Assembly (NCBI GenBank): GCA_027574665.1 | Contig: CM050654.1 | Coordinates: forward strand, 28,973,722-29,037,721 | From: Rhynochetos jubatus | Lineage: Eukaryota; Chordata; Aves; Eurypygiformes; Rhynochetidae | DNA length: 64,000 bases | Direction of reading: 5' to 3' | In this document: piece by piece, positions 1-10,725 of the stretch | Layout of the letters: each line of letters opens with the position of its first letter | Numbering within the stretch: the stretch's first letter is position 1 | Notes under the pieces: generated by a model | The model's database searches: none | Told to the model about the DNA's origin: nothing | Seen by the model: only the letters and a program-made list of their open reading frames with translations | Position numbers and translations under genes: made by a program

Positions 1-1451
1 TGTAATTATGGCAGAGATCAAGAGATCATCAATAACATAGGTTGTCTTCATTGCTCGTGCCAGTCTCAGTATGATCATAGTCTACTTGTGGAGAAGTTCT
101 TTGATATAAATGGTTTTATTGATTGAAAAACAATGATACCAAACTGCATATGAGACTTACAGAGATCCCAGACAAGCATTGAACAAGAAATCACGTAGCA
201 AGAACATGTTTCTGGGCTGCTACAAAGCTTATTCCTCAGCAGTCCCTGTCCAGCAGTCCCTGTCCAGCAGCCTAATTGGCATCCTTTTCACAGTGCTATA
301 CTGTGTAATATAGGCTCAAGACCAGGAAAATCCCAATTTCTCATGTTTCAGGAAAATCTTCAATTGTATCAAACAGCTCTGCAAATAAAATGTTTGCAGG
401 AAGTAATTTCTGTATGTCAGCAGGCTGGTATTTTAACACTATACGGATTCCTTAACTGGCATTAATTGGAATACACTTAAAAATGCACACACATTGCAAT
501 TCCAGTATTTTAAGAGGAGTAACATGGCAAATATTAAGGTGGAATACACCTATTATTTTCCCTCTGACATTTAGAATTAGGAAGGAAGAAAGCAATTTCC
601 AAATGTGAGTTTGAATTAGATCAAGAGACTGGTGAATATTTTAGCACTGTCTGCCAGAAATGCTTTCTGAACAGTCCAGCTCTCACAAAAAACTACTGGA
701 ACATCAAATACAAACAGTATGTGAAATGCATGCACTGTTCTTCTGATACCCCCATGGCAAGATCCCAGATGCATGGAAAATAAATGGTATGGAGTATTTC
801 ATGCTCTCCTGATCATTATGTAGTATTATCACAGTCTTCATAAATTTTAGACTTGAGGCAGGACTGTGTGAACACAGTATAAAAAATATGGAACCAAAAG
901 AAGGCACTCATTCCAATTCTATAAAAAATAAAATAAGAGAAAAGAGGTGAATGGCAAAACAGAATCCAACAGAATATTTGACAGGAGGATAAGTCATGGG
1001 CTGACAATTTACCTGTTGTCACTATTTTTTGTGGGCATCTGGAAAACATTTTAACAGAGGAACTGACAGAGGACAATGAAGCGGTTTTGTGGGTTCCTTG
1101 GGAGACTTCTCCCAGGCAGAAGGACAAATGGCAGGAAAGCTGTATGTGCTTGCTTGAAAAGTTAACAAGTGAGTAAAATGGGGACCAGGACAGAGTAGCA
1201 ACAATGAGCTGGCCTCTGCTCAGTTGGTATGAAATACAATATGGAGGTCAGACTGGAAGAGACTTTACAAGAGGGACAACTATCTCACACTTAAAAGTTT
1301 GAACTAAGCTATTAAAACTGTGAATTTGAAAATTACTGCAGTCCTGAATCCTCCTCACTGAAAGAAGTCCCTGATCAGCACAGCAGTCAAATAGATGCTC
1401 ATCCTGCAAATCATAATTAAATGTTTCCTATTGTCCTTCTGCTAGACACTC
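1..1451. other. Non-coding unique sequence, no gene seen
   Basis: AT-rich sequence with short open frames only (about 100 codons at most), none resembling a known protein. The single repeat seen is a two-copy 14-bp tandem duplication at 241-268. No transposon end, CpG cluster or RNA gene is visible. Confidence 0.7.
241..268. repeat. 14-bp tandem duplication, two copies
   Basis: The unit AGTCCCTGTCCAGC occurs at 241-254 and again at 255-268, exactly head to tail, followed by a partial AG. This is a simple local duplication, probably from replication slippage. Confidence 0.9.
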
Positions 1452-1619
1452 AGGTTGCATGACCTCTCCTTAATCTGCTTCAGACTCATTAAACCATTAA
1501 GGAGAGTGGATTGAGTTTACCCTAGTCATTTCATCTGAAGCGGATTAGGGAATGCTAATCCATTCCCTACAGATTTGGGGTTACCAAATCTTCCAATATC
1601 ACTATAAATTCTGGAAGAT
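1452..1619. repeat. Chain of adjoining inverted repeats (hairpin cluster)
   Basis: Five inverted repeats lie end to end. (1) 1452-1455 pairs with 1462-1465 (4 bp). (2) 1468-1484 pairs with 1534-1550: 17 consecutive pairs on the + strand read as RNA, 15 Watson-Crick and two G-U, with a 49-nt loop. (3) TAGGGAATG at 1546-1554 pairs with CATTCCCTA at 1561-1569 (9 bp, 6-nt loop). (4) AGATTTGG at 1571-1578 pairs with CCAAATCT at 1584-1591 (8 bp, 5-nt loop). (5) ATCTTCCA at 1588-1595 pairs with TGGAAGAT at 1612-1619 (8 bp, 16-nt loop). Stems 2/3 and 4/5 share bases, so they would exclude each other. GGATTA (1542-1547) and TAATCC (1556-1561) also fit OTX/PITX-type homeodomain sites. What this does is unknown: structured RNA, a decayed palindromic element or an enhancer are all possible. 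Confidence 0.75.
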
Positions 1620-2154
1620 CATGTTTATTTATGACCACATTAAAATGAAAAAAGCTTGGGCCTGACATATCCTTTGATGAAACAAGTGATTTAGGCTTCC
1701 ACCCAGCCCTGTAGCCCCCGTGACATGCCTTACAACAGGACGTATCAAGGCACTGGAGTACCTGGCATAGCCTGTACAGCACATGCTATATACAGACAGG
1801 TTTCTAACAGTACCTGGGGCCTTCATCCCTTTCCATCAGGGGGGAAAAGACCACATAAGAGGACAGAAAGCTCGACACTGACTACTTGGACTGCAGAACC
1901 TGGGAGTCCTTGTACTAGGAGAAATGTGGGCAGCAAGTCCTGCAATAGGCGAAAAGTGTTGAGCAAACCCTTTAGACCAGAACAGTATTACAGGAAGACC
2001 AGTTCCCCACCCTTAAAGTTCCTGTTTCAGGCTCTCACTAGCTTTATCAAAGTTATCAGTTAAACTCAGCCATGTTTTCAAGCTTCTTCTTAAGAATCTC
2101 CATCATTACCATTGCATTTGGAAACGTTAATACAGTCACACAAAGAACCCTCTG

Positions 2155-2222
2155 AGAATCATAGAATGGTTTGGGTTGGAAGGGACCTGTAAAGGTCATT
2201 TAGTCCAATCCCCAACCCTCTT
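2155..2222 (-). mobile_element. CR1 LINE 3'-end fragment
   Basis: A severely 5'-truncated CR1 (chicken repeat 1) non-LTR retrotransposon in reverse orientation. It begins with the reversed 3' tail GAATCATAGAATGG and continues GGTTGGAAGGGACC and AAGGTCATTTAGTCCAA, as in avian CR1. Similarity is lost after about 2222, where A/G/C-rich sequence of unclear origin follows. Only about 70 bp remain and no coding capacity is left. Confidence 0.9.
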
Positions 2223-3709
2223 CCTGCTCAGCAAAGCAAAGCGAAGCGACCAACACGCTGCAGCCACTTTTCCCTCCCCATACAATCTCAGCATGTCAGT
2301 AAACAGCATCTCCTAATGCTCACACATGTCTTGGGACAAGCAAACGTTCAGCCTTTGTGCCTGTGGCCCATTCCTTGCCAGGTTTAGAAACTTGAAAATG
2401 AAGCTGTGTTCCCAAGCTGAGGGAACTGAGAGCTCCGCACCACCCCGCTGCTCAAGAGACAAAAGGCCATGAGAAGGATGTGTCCTCTGGGGCTGGGAAG
2501 AGCGGAGCCAGGAGGATGAGAGGGAATGAAGAATTGCTTTCGACACCTACCCACTCTCAGCTGTCAGCTTGGCATCTAGAAACATTTCATGTTTTTATCA
2601 AAAGCCAAGCTTGGGCTGTCTTTGCATCATTCTAGGATTTGAAACTCTTGAAGGTTTCAGGGGGTTGAAAGTTGCAACTTTCAACCTCCCTCCTCCCAAC
2701 GGAGGGGCTGCAATAGAGCTGAGATGGAGCGGGTGGCTAAAGAGGGATTCCATCTGGCTGCCCCTCCTGCTAGTCCTGCTTTGTGCCTAATACACATCCC
2801 TCTCTATCTTAAAAGTGTTTACTTATTCTGATTCTTTTCCCCTTTGTGGGCAGAAAAGTAGTTGCCTACATTTTTGGGCATTGTCACATGGTGGTTGTGT
2901 CCTTGTGTCAAGACGGGTGATGACTTGGATGTGTCTTGGCTGCTTTGGGGCCACCTGATATTGAGCTTTACTTCTGTTTCCACTGCAGAGAACAAGAGAA
3001 AATTCAATGTACTCTTTCACACATTATTGAAGAAGTTTCACTTGGGAATTCATAAAAAAAGCGGCTTTGCATGAAAAAACACCCTCACTTCAGCTGAAAT
3101 ATGGCTGGTATTGTCAGACCTACATTTAAACTCACAGGTGGCCAACTATTTAACAGCACATGATGCAGAAACAGAATTAGGATGACTTGTTGAGCTTGGT
3201 AGAGAAACACAGGAATCATCCTTCGCAGAGGTCAGATAATCTACCTAGGGGGAGAAAGATCATTAGATATCCATCTCCCTCTTTAAAATGAGCACCTGAT
3301 TATTCAAGTCGGGTTTGAATTGTGTCCTTTGTACCAGCGAGGTGTTATTTTAAGATTTGTTTTAGAGATTGTACCCTGCATTTAAAATCTCCTTTGTCTG
3401 TAATCTTCTGCTATCTCCTTTGTTCTTGTCAAACAGATGAAGGAAGGAACTTCTGCCAGCTTTTTTGTTTCTCATTTGGCATATTGCTATAAATTGTACA
3501 CACAGACCTTCGTAAAAGCTTTTACTCGCCATCTTTTATTAAGAATCTTTGTGCAAGTGTATGTGTCTGTATTTATAATCATCCATATTTGCATAAGATG
3601 GAAGAGGTCAGTACTCAGAATAAAACCAAACAAGAGTGTGAACCTTAGCAGTCTGAGACTTCAGCTACGAAATTGGTGGGCTCATTAAAGAGTTTCTACT
3701 AATTCATGA

Positions 3710-3731
3710 GAAGTTTCATCTGTGAAACTTC
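3710..3731. repeat. 9-bp perfect hairpin
   Basis: GAAGTTTCA (3710-3718) and TGAAACTTC (3723-3731) are perfect reverse complements around a TCTG loop. The stem core GAAGTTTC/GAAACTTC recurs in a second hairpin at 29340-29363. No surrounding transposon is recognised. A perfect stem of this length is expected a few times by chance in a window this size. Confidence 0.8.
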
Positions 3732-5323
3732 CTGGCTACATGCATTGGATTATACAAGCAAATCAGTTAAAAAACTAGAATTCTCCAACTTTTTCTTTTT
3801 TTTTGGTGCAGTTTTCTAAACCATCTGATATATTGAGATGTTCTGCATTAGAACTGAATGCTGTTCTCTATAACTATTATGCTGAGCACATTTATGTATG
3901 TGTAGTGCACTTTAGAAATACAAGGTAGCACCATCTAAGTGCAATATATTTATTCAGTGTTGTAAATATTCATGGTGCTTCTTATGTCAATATAAAATAA
4001 CAAATTGCATTGTGCTTTTGGTTATGGTGATGCTGATCTTTGATTACTCCTCTGACTACATAGTGGTGCTCTAGACTTTAATAAGTGTAACTAATACAGG
4101 GATATGGCCTATGTAAGAAAAGAGGTAAATAAAAAAATAAAAGCATTGAAGTACAAAGCTTTTCAGGCTCTGTGTTTGTTTTGCTCCGAGAGCTGACCTA
4201 GAGTTAGATGACAGGCATTTTGTAGTCAGACTCGAAACTGAAGTGGAAGTGTCTGCCTTGGGAGAAGCTGCAGGCATGTAGAAAACCTTGGTGGATGTTA
4301 GCAATTTCCAAGTACCTGGTGAAGGCTGTTAAAGAGTAATTGCTGTTTGCTAATCTGAGCTCTAAACTTTCAGTTAATTACTGTGCTAATGGATACTACT
4401 GAATTTAAATGGTTAATGACAATATGACAAAAGATGGAAGAGGAGAAAGGAGGGAAATGAGCAAACTTTTGTCCAAACTCTCCAGACCCTCCAAACTAAG
4501 TGAGTTAGGGATACATTGCCTTTGCCATTTGCAAAGCCGCAGGTGAGCACACTACTGGTCTTTTTCAGTATCCCTTGCATTTAATCTGGAACCTGCAGAG
4601 AGCTCGTATTTTAGGTACTGGAGCAGTCGTCTGGTACGTTAGCAACGGCAGATGAATAATGGTAAGTCTGAGTCTCAGTGCAAATGTATATAGCTGGAAA
4701 GCAAAGGTCTGCAGTAAAACCAGGCTGTAGTAACTGTGACTTAGGGGTTTTGAAATCAAATAACCTGACTATGGCATTAACGATAAAGGGTGCGGATCTC
4801 AAGCGTGCCCAGGATACCCAGGGGTTTAGGTAGAAGCTGGAAGAGCTGAGTCTGGACACACACCACTGACATCTGTTCTGGGGGATCTCTGGAGCAGGGT
4901 AAGATGTTACCTCTTGTTGCCCTCCTTTTCTTTGGCGAACACTTTAAAAAATAAGAGACTAAGAAAAAGCTTATATATTGTTGTTCCTTTTTAATTTTGA
5001 ACTCTGAGATATCCCACCTACACCTTCAAGACAATAAAAAAATCACTGAATGAGATTTCAGTGCTTAGTTCTCAGATGGACATCTAAACCTTCACCAATA
5101 CACATTATTAGTGCTGGCTCTTACTTTGTTATCAAAGCTTGTAAAACACTGTAGTTTCTTGATTCTGAAAAGAATGAAAAGCTGAAACTTTAAGAAATAG
5201 TCTACAGATTATAAGATTTATTATAACCCTGTAAATGAGCAACACCATTAGGTTCTAAAGGAAATCGGTGTTACCTGTGCAATCAGTTCATATTAAATGG
5301 CTCTCTCATTTCTTCACAGACTG

Positions 5324-5384
5324 ATTTTTTTTTCCTCTTTGAAACTCAGTTTGGTGGGGGTTTTTTTGGGTTTTTTTCCCCCCT
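5324..5384. repeat. T/G-rich low-complexity tract
   Basis: Runs of T interrupted by short G and C runs, on the + strand. Simple low-complexity DNA; no motif of interest. Confidence 0.85.
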
Positions 5385-7942
5385 TCTATAAAATAGGATT
5401 GATATACTGAAAAGAAATTTTACAGATGTTTTACAAGTAGTTTATGGACTAATGCAAAATCAAAGGTAACACTTCACCTGGTTGAAGCTGTTTATAAGCT
5501 GACCTGCTGCGGTAAAGGTGAAGTCATAGATCTCTCTGCTGAGTCCAGCCTGTGAAGGAATCTAAGGCTAATTCGCACACCTGCTCCTTTCATCTTCAAA
5601 TCTTATCTTAAATATTAACAATATCACGTTCCAGTTCCTTCAAGTCAGATCTTCAGAAGAGGCACATGAATTATGGATTTCCTTCTCAAAGTCTTCTGTG
5701 ATTGTTTTAATGGTCATGAGACACACTGGACTGATCAGTTTTCAGAGCGGTGTCCTGTATTTGTTAGGACAACATATAAAGGCTTCTGTGCTTTGTCACT
5801 GCCCGCTGCCTCTCTACTGGGGAAGCACCTTTGGGATGTAAATACCTGAGCTGGTCTATGCGTCCTCTTAGGCTTCTTGACCAAAGGGGCACCTGTGCAT
5901 GCTAAACTTGATGGTGGTTTCCGCAATCTCAGCCTTTCCACCTCTCTGTCCCCATTTTGTAAAACATAGTCAGAAGTTTAGAAAAATAAAAGATGGGTCT
6001 GGTTATTGGTACCAGTCCTCCAAGTGTTTGACGGCAACTCTTTGGGAAATTAATGATCCCAAGGATGATAAACTGCAGTTTAATTTCACCTTGGTTTAGG
6101 CAATTTGAGCTGACTAAAGTGACACTGTCTGGTCATAGTTACAGAGTCCAGCATGGGGTGGGAAAACAGAACTGCCAGGGCTGGAAGGGCTTGTAATAAA
6201 TAAAGGGAGATCCCCCACATTCACTGGCTGTTCAGCTCACCACCATATTTCTCCTCCTTCATGGCATTATGTTTATACTGGCTAATTCTGTAAGCAGCAT
6301 TTTTATCTTGCCCTCAATATCCCGTGGCAGTGAGCCCCAGACCATGCTCTGTGGAGCAGTAATTCATCCTCTGCATTTTACATCTGGACAGAATAATTTC
6401 TTTGTTCTGGGAGAGTAAATAACAATGTCAGATTTACCTTCCTCAGGTCATGTCTCTCTATACTGTGATTTTTCTAACTCTGCTCCTCTCTAAACAATAT
6501 TAAGCTATTTCAATTTCTTTTATCATTATCCATAATGGACTTTCAGAGCTAAGAGGTGAGAATAAATATGAGACAAGATCATTGTTTTTTCACAGAAAGA
6601 TGATCACATAACTTTTGTTTTACACAGCTCCCAACTGTTTACTTATTTACTGATTGAGCAGAGGAGTAGGAGCAGATAGTACTGATGGAGACAGCTATAG
6701 TGAGAGGGTAGCGTAGCTAAATGAGTTTGCAGAAGAGATGATTGGAAAGGAAGAAGTGAAAATGCTGAGAAAACAGCACAAGAAAGACTGCAGAGCCTGA
6801 TTAGCATGAGGAAAAAAGCATGGCAAAGGTAAAGGAACGGTCTAGTGGGCTGAACTCAACCGCCTATGGGTAGCAGCACTAGCCAAAACATTTAATTGAC
6901 ATACTGCTAGAGAATGTTTTGCTTACTGTGATCCAAACGTAAAAGAAAAATGTATACCATGTGAAAAATATATACAAAATCCTATTAATTATTAGTATTA
7001 AAAATGCTTAAATATTTTTCCATTGTAATACGTATATTATTTCACTAAAAAGAAGTTCTTTTGTCCATTGAAAAATCAAACCACAAAAATTACACAACTA
7101 GTCAGACAAGAATACCAGGCACAAAGAGGTGCAGAAGGAAGTGAAACATCAACAAGCGGATTCTATGTTTTCCTCTAATGACTTATCACTTCATTATTAA
7201 ATCTGTTAAGAGTTTTAACTTTTTTTTTTTAGTCAGTCTGGATTATTTATTTTTACAGCCAACCATGAGGAGCACTGGGGAATTCTGGAGTTCCCTCCAC
7301 TTTGGTAAACTATATATTTTATAATCACTAGAGAAGAAGCTGATGTTCTGTAATATCAACTTTATAATCTCTGTATTACAGTATTTCTGCATCAAAGCTG
7401 TCAGGACAATTTCCCCACAGGAGCCCCTGCAGCAACTCCACAACAAATATGACCGTAGAAAATATCCTACGTAGTTCTTTGCTTTCATGAACTAGTTTAA
7501 ACAGAAGGGCTTTGGGAACTAGCTGACAATTTTGCTGAGGAGGAACAAAGCAGGTGAAGACTCAGTTTATGCTCCTTTATGCTGAACTGGGTTGGTTAAA
7601 TGGAATTAAAAACTGTAGCAAAAGACAAAAAGCTGTTGCCAACTCCCCGCCAGCCAGCAGAACAAATAATATTTTGGCTGGTCAGATCACAGAAGCAGTG
7701 AATGATTTGGGGTTTCAAGCTTAATAGAGTTAATAGGGCATTTGGAGGATGAAACCACTGTGAGTCTCCTACCTTGCTTTGAAGTTACAGTTTTTGAGAG
7801 AGGGCTTTTTAGTATCACTTTTGCAACTTTTCTGGAAGAATTGTGCACAAAGGGCTGCTTATTACTGTCATTTAATCTAGATCCTATTAAAATCAAGGGA
7901 ACAGTCAGACTTTTAACAGTATATTTTCAATTTTTACGTGCA

Positions 7943-7950
7943 TTACGTAA
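7943..7950. promoter_or_regulatory. Possible PAR-bZIP/NFIL3 site (TTACGTAA)
   Basis: The perfect 8-bp palindrome TTACGTAA matches the published consensus of PAR-bZIP and NFIL3 (E4BP4) factors, and a second ACGT core lies just upstream (7936-7939). Single sites occur often by chance. Whether it is occupied cannot be judged from sequence. Confidence 0.2.
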
Positions 7951-8547
7951 CCATAAGAAACAGAGCTGGAAGTATCATACACCAAAGCAGTATCAGTCAC
8001 ACTGGAAATAAAACTGGAGATAATTTCCTGGACTTAAAGGATGGCTTAAAAATCTGGGAGGATACTTCTCTCAAAAATCAGACCTTTTGTCTAGGATTAA
8101 ATGATTATTTTAGGAGAAATTACTGTATCATCTGAGGAAGACTATGAAACAGGATTCCTGTACCCTCTACCCAGTTGTCTTATTCCTCTGCTAAATACAC
8201 TTGGTGACTTTGTGTTTTCTTCTCCTGTCACCTACCTGTGCAGCTAAGTTCTTTCTTAAGGGATTTATTTGCACAGTGGTGAGCATACAGAGCCTGACTG
8301 CAGTAACTGTTGCTGCTATATTACTTTTTAACACAGTGGCCATGAAGACACAGTGATGTTTTGTGATGCAACTGTCTCATGACCCTTCGAAAATAACCCC
8401 CAACAAATAGGTTTTCAAATGTCCCTTCCTTCCCCACCATAATGCCAGGAAAAGCTGAAATATAAGCTGGATATGTTGCCATAAATTAAGAATTTAAATA
8501 TCTGTATCAGAGTTTCAGGGGTTATTTTGTGTTTGGTTGGTTGGGTG

Positions 8548-8561
8548 TTTTTTTTTTTTTT
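8548..8561. repeat. Poly-T tract (14 T)
   Basis: Uninterrupted run of 14 T following a GGTTGGTTGGG stretch. Could be the reversed poly-A of an old insertion, but no element body is recognisable beside it. Confidence 0.85.
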
Positions 8562-10659
8562 AGAAAACATGCCAGATCATTTCCCTAAATGAAAGAGTGG
8601 AGTAATTTCACTTAAAATGTCACAGCTACTTTAAGTTTGCATCTATATGAAAGACAATGCAGCCTCCCCTTTGAATAAGCCAATTGTTAGTCCAAGCTCT
8701 GGATAACATCACTGATAGCTCTTTGTTTCCATGGAGCCTATCATAACACTTTGAAGAGCTGGAAAGGGAGTGGATACCATGAGGAGTTCCAGTCTCTATA
8801 CCCATCCCAATCAGAACAGTGTCTCTGGTATATGACAACCAAAAAACTGGGTCAGTACCAGATGATAGGATTGCATCCAGCATATTCTGAACCCACTCTG
8901 GCAGGGAGATTCGTACAATCTGTATTCCCTTATTTGGGATGACTCACTCCCACTTCAGAGTTTTTTAGGTGGTGAACACACAAACTATCAGCAGCCCCAT
9001 CAAAGCACCTTTGTGCTCTGAAGATGGAGAGCAATTGATCCTGCTTCCAAAAAATCTCTGCTGAAGATACTGCTTAATTAAAGACAGAGAAACCTCTGAA
9101 AGGATCTGCCACATAGCAAAGCAGATTATGTTTGATATGCCTGCATGATGATATACTAGGGACTGGCCTTGATGTCTATGATTTTCTTGGGCTCATCTTG
9201 CTGGTTTGGGTCAAAGCCTAAGTTAAAAACAGGGATTAGCCAGACACACCAGGACTGAACTCATCAGCTGCTCTTAAGCACAGCGGTCTGAATGCAACTT
9301 GTGGCTAAAATGTCTTTGAAGTGTTGATTGATAGAAGGATAGAAGAAAGGGAAGAATAACTTCAGATTTTCTGTTTCTTTTTGTCAAGTATTCACATCTG
9401 GAGACAGAACTGGGATACTGAGCTACCACACTATGAGCTTAAATAACCCGTTCTTCAACAGGACATTCATATGAATCTGTTTCTTTAATTCATGTAAGCT
9501 AGAGAAGTCTCCTTTGAAGGCAATTGTCCTGCATCACCTTGCATTTTAAGTCTGAAATTGAGTTGCCTCAGAATGAAATTTGTGTAAAAGAAGACATGGT
9601 CAATTCTAAGGCAGTGTGGGGAGGACAAATCTCCATGGACTCAGAAGCTCTCTTTGCATAAACTTTCACATATCCATTAGTTTCAGTGGAAATATGTAGA
9701 CCAGGACTTGGAACCTACTATTTCTGCATAATCTAGGAAAATACATGACACGGAAAGGGCTCATTGTTTTTGCAAGCAAGCAGAGAGAACAAGTGTCAAC
9801 CAAACACTGTGTGGCTGTTCTCAAGCAAACAGAAAATGTCTGTGGCATTTTCCTTTTCACATACCTAGGGAAATTCTGCAGCAGCTTAATCTGTTTGTTT
9901 AGGGACTCGTGGGAGAGGTCGTGAATCCATGCAGAACTCTACTGATGATAATAATGTTAATAACTTTCTCAAGAGCAGACTAGCTAAGACAAGGAAGAAC
10001 ATGGTAATGAGCTGACAAAAGGAGACCTGGCTGTAGATTCACGCTGCACCGCAGTTTTATTACCGTTTGCTAGCAGAGCATTTAATGATGGAAGGGAATG
10101 CTCAGATCTTTGCATCCAGTCAGGTTCTGATCCTGTTGTCTTCTCCTCAGGTTTCGGTTCTGGCTTTGTCACCATAGTAGATCAATGTTGTCCATTAGTG
10201 GAAGGTTGCCAAGCAGGTGATATTTCACTTGCATCTTCTGTTCACAGAATATGGCGAGGGATGTTTTTATATAAGGACAACAGGATGCACTGTCTATTTA
10301 AAAAGGAAAAATTAAAGGGGTATGAGCAAGAAGAAAAGTAGAGCTAAATCCTGCTGGTAACTCCGGATGCTGCTGACCCCAGAACACGACTTTCAGCAAG
10401 TTTCCAAGAACTTCATTGTTCCTTCCACAACTTTTAGTTTCTCATTCCAGGTAACATGTGAGACCCTGAAGAGCTTTTCTGTATTCCCAGATAGGCTGTG
10501 AGCAATGTCCCACATACTTAAGTGATAGCTACTGGGAGCAGAGCAAAGAAATCCTCCCTTCCAGAGCAGTGAATGACTAGGAGTTTTCTTGGCCAGGTAC
10601 AGTCTTAAAGGAAATATGATGAAGTTTGCTGATTTAGAGCATTAGCTAGATCTTTGTAG

Positions 10660-10725
10660 AACACCCGCGCCGCACTGACAACCTTATAAAGACACTGCCA
10701 GTCTCTCACCCGGACTCGTCTCAGT
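10660..10725. promoter_or_regulatory. CpG-bearing patch with TATA-like box
   Basis: In otherwise CpG-poor DNA there is a small group of CpGs (10666, 10668, 10671, then two more near 10711 and 10717) around TTATAAAG at 10684-10691. The arrangement superficially resembles a core promoter read on the + strand, but no coding sequence or transcript signal follows. I regard it as a weak candidate only. Confidence 0.15.

Larger units (their letters stand above)
2223..10650. other. Non-coding unique sequence, no gene seen
   Basis: AT-rich sequence with small open frames (all under 90 codons) and none recognisable. It contains T- and G-rich low-complexity tracts at 5324-5384 and 8548-8561, a 9-bp hairpin at 3710-3731, a 9-bp inverted repeat (5471-5479 with 5516-5524) and a TTACGTAA palindrome at 7943-7950. 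Around 9160-9200 the text faintly recalls a forward CR1 3' end, but too weakly to call. Confidence 0.65.

Noticed and set aside
9160-9200. GGGACTGGCCTTGATG...TCTATGATTTTC recalls a forward CR1 3' end
   Set aside because: The match is too short and lacks the GGTCCCTTCCAACC block between the two parts.
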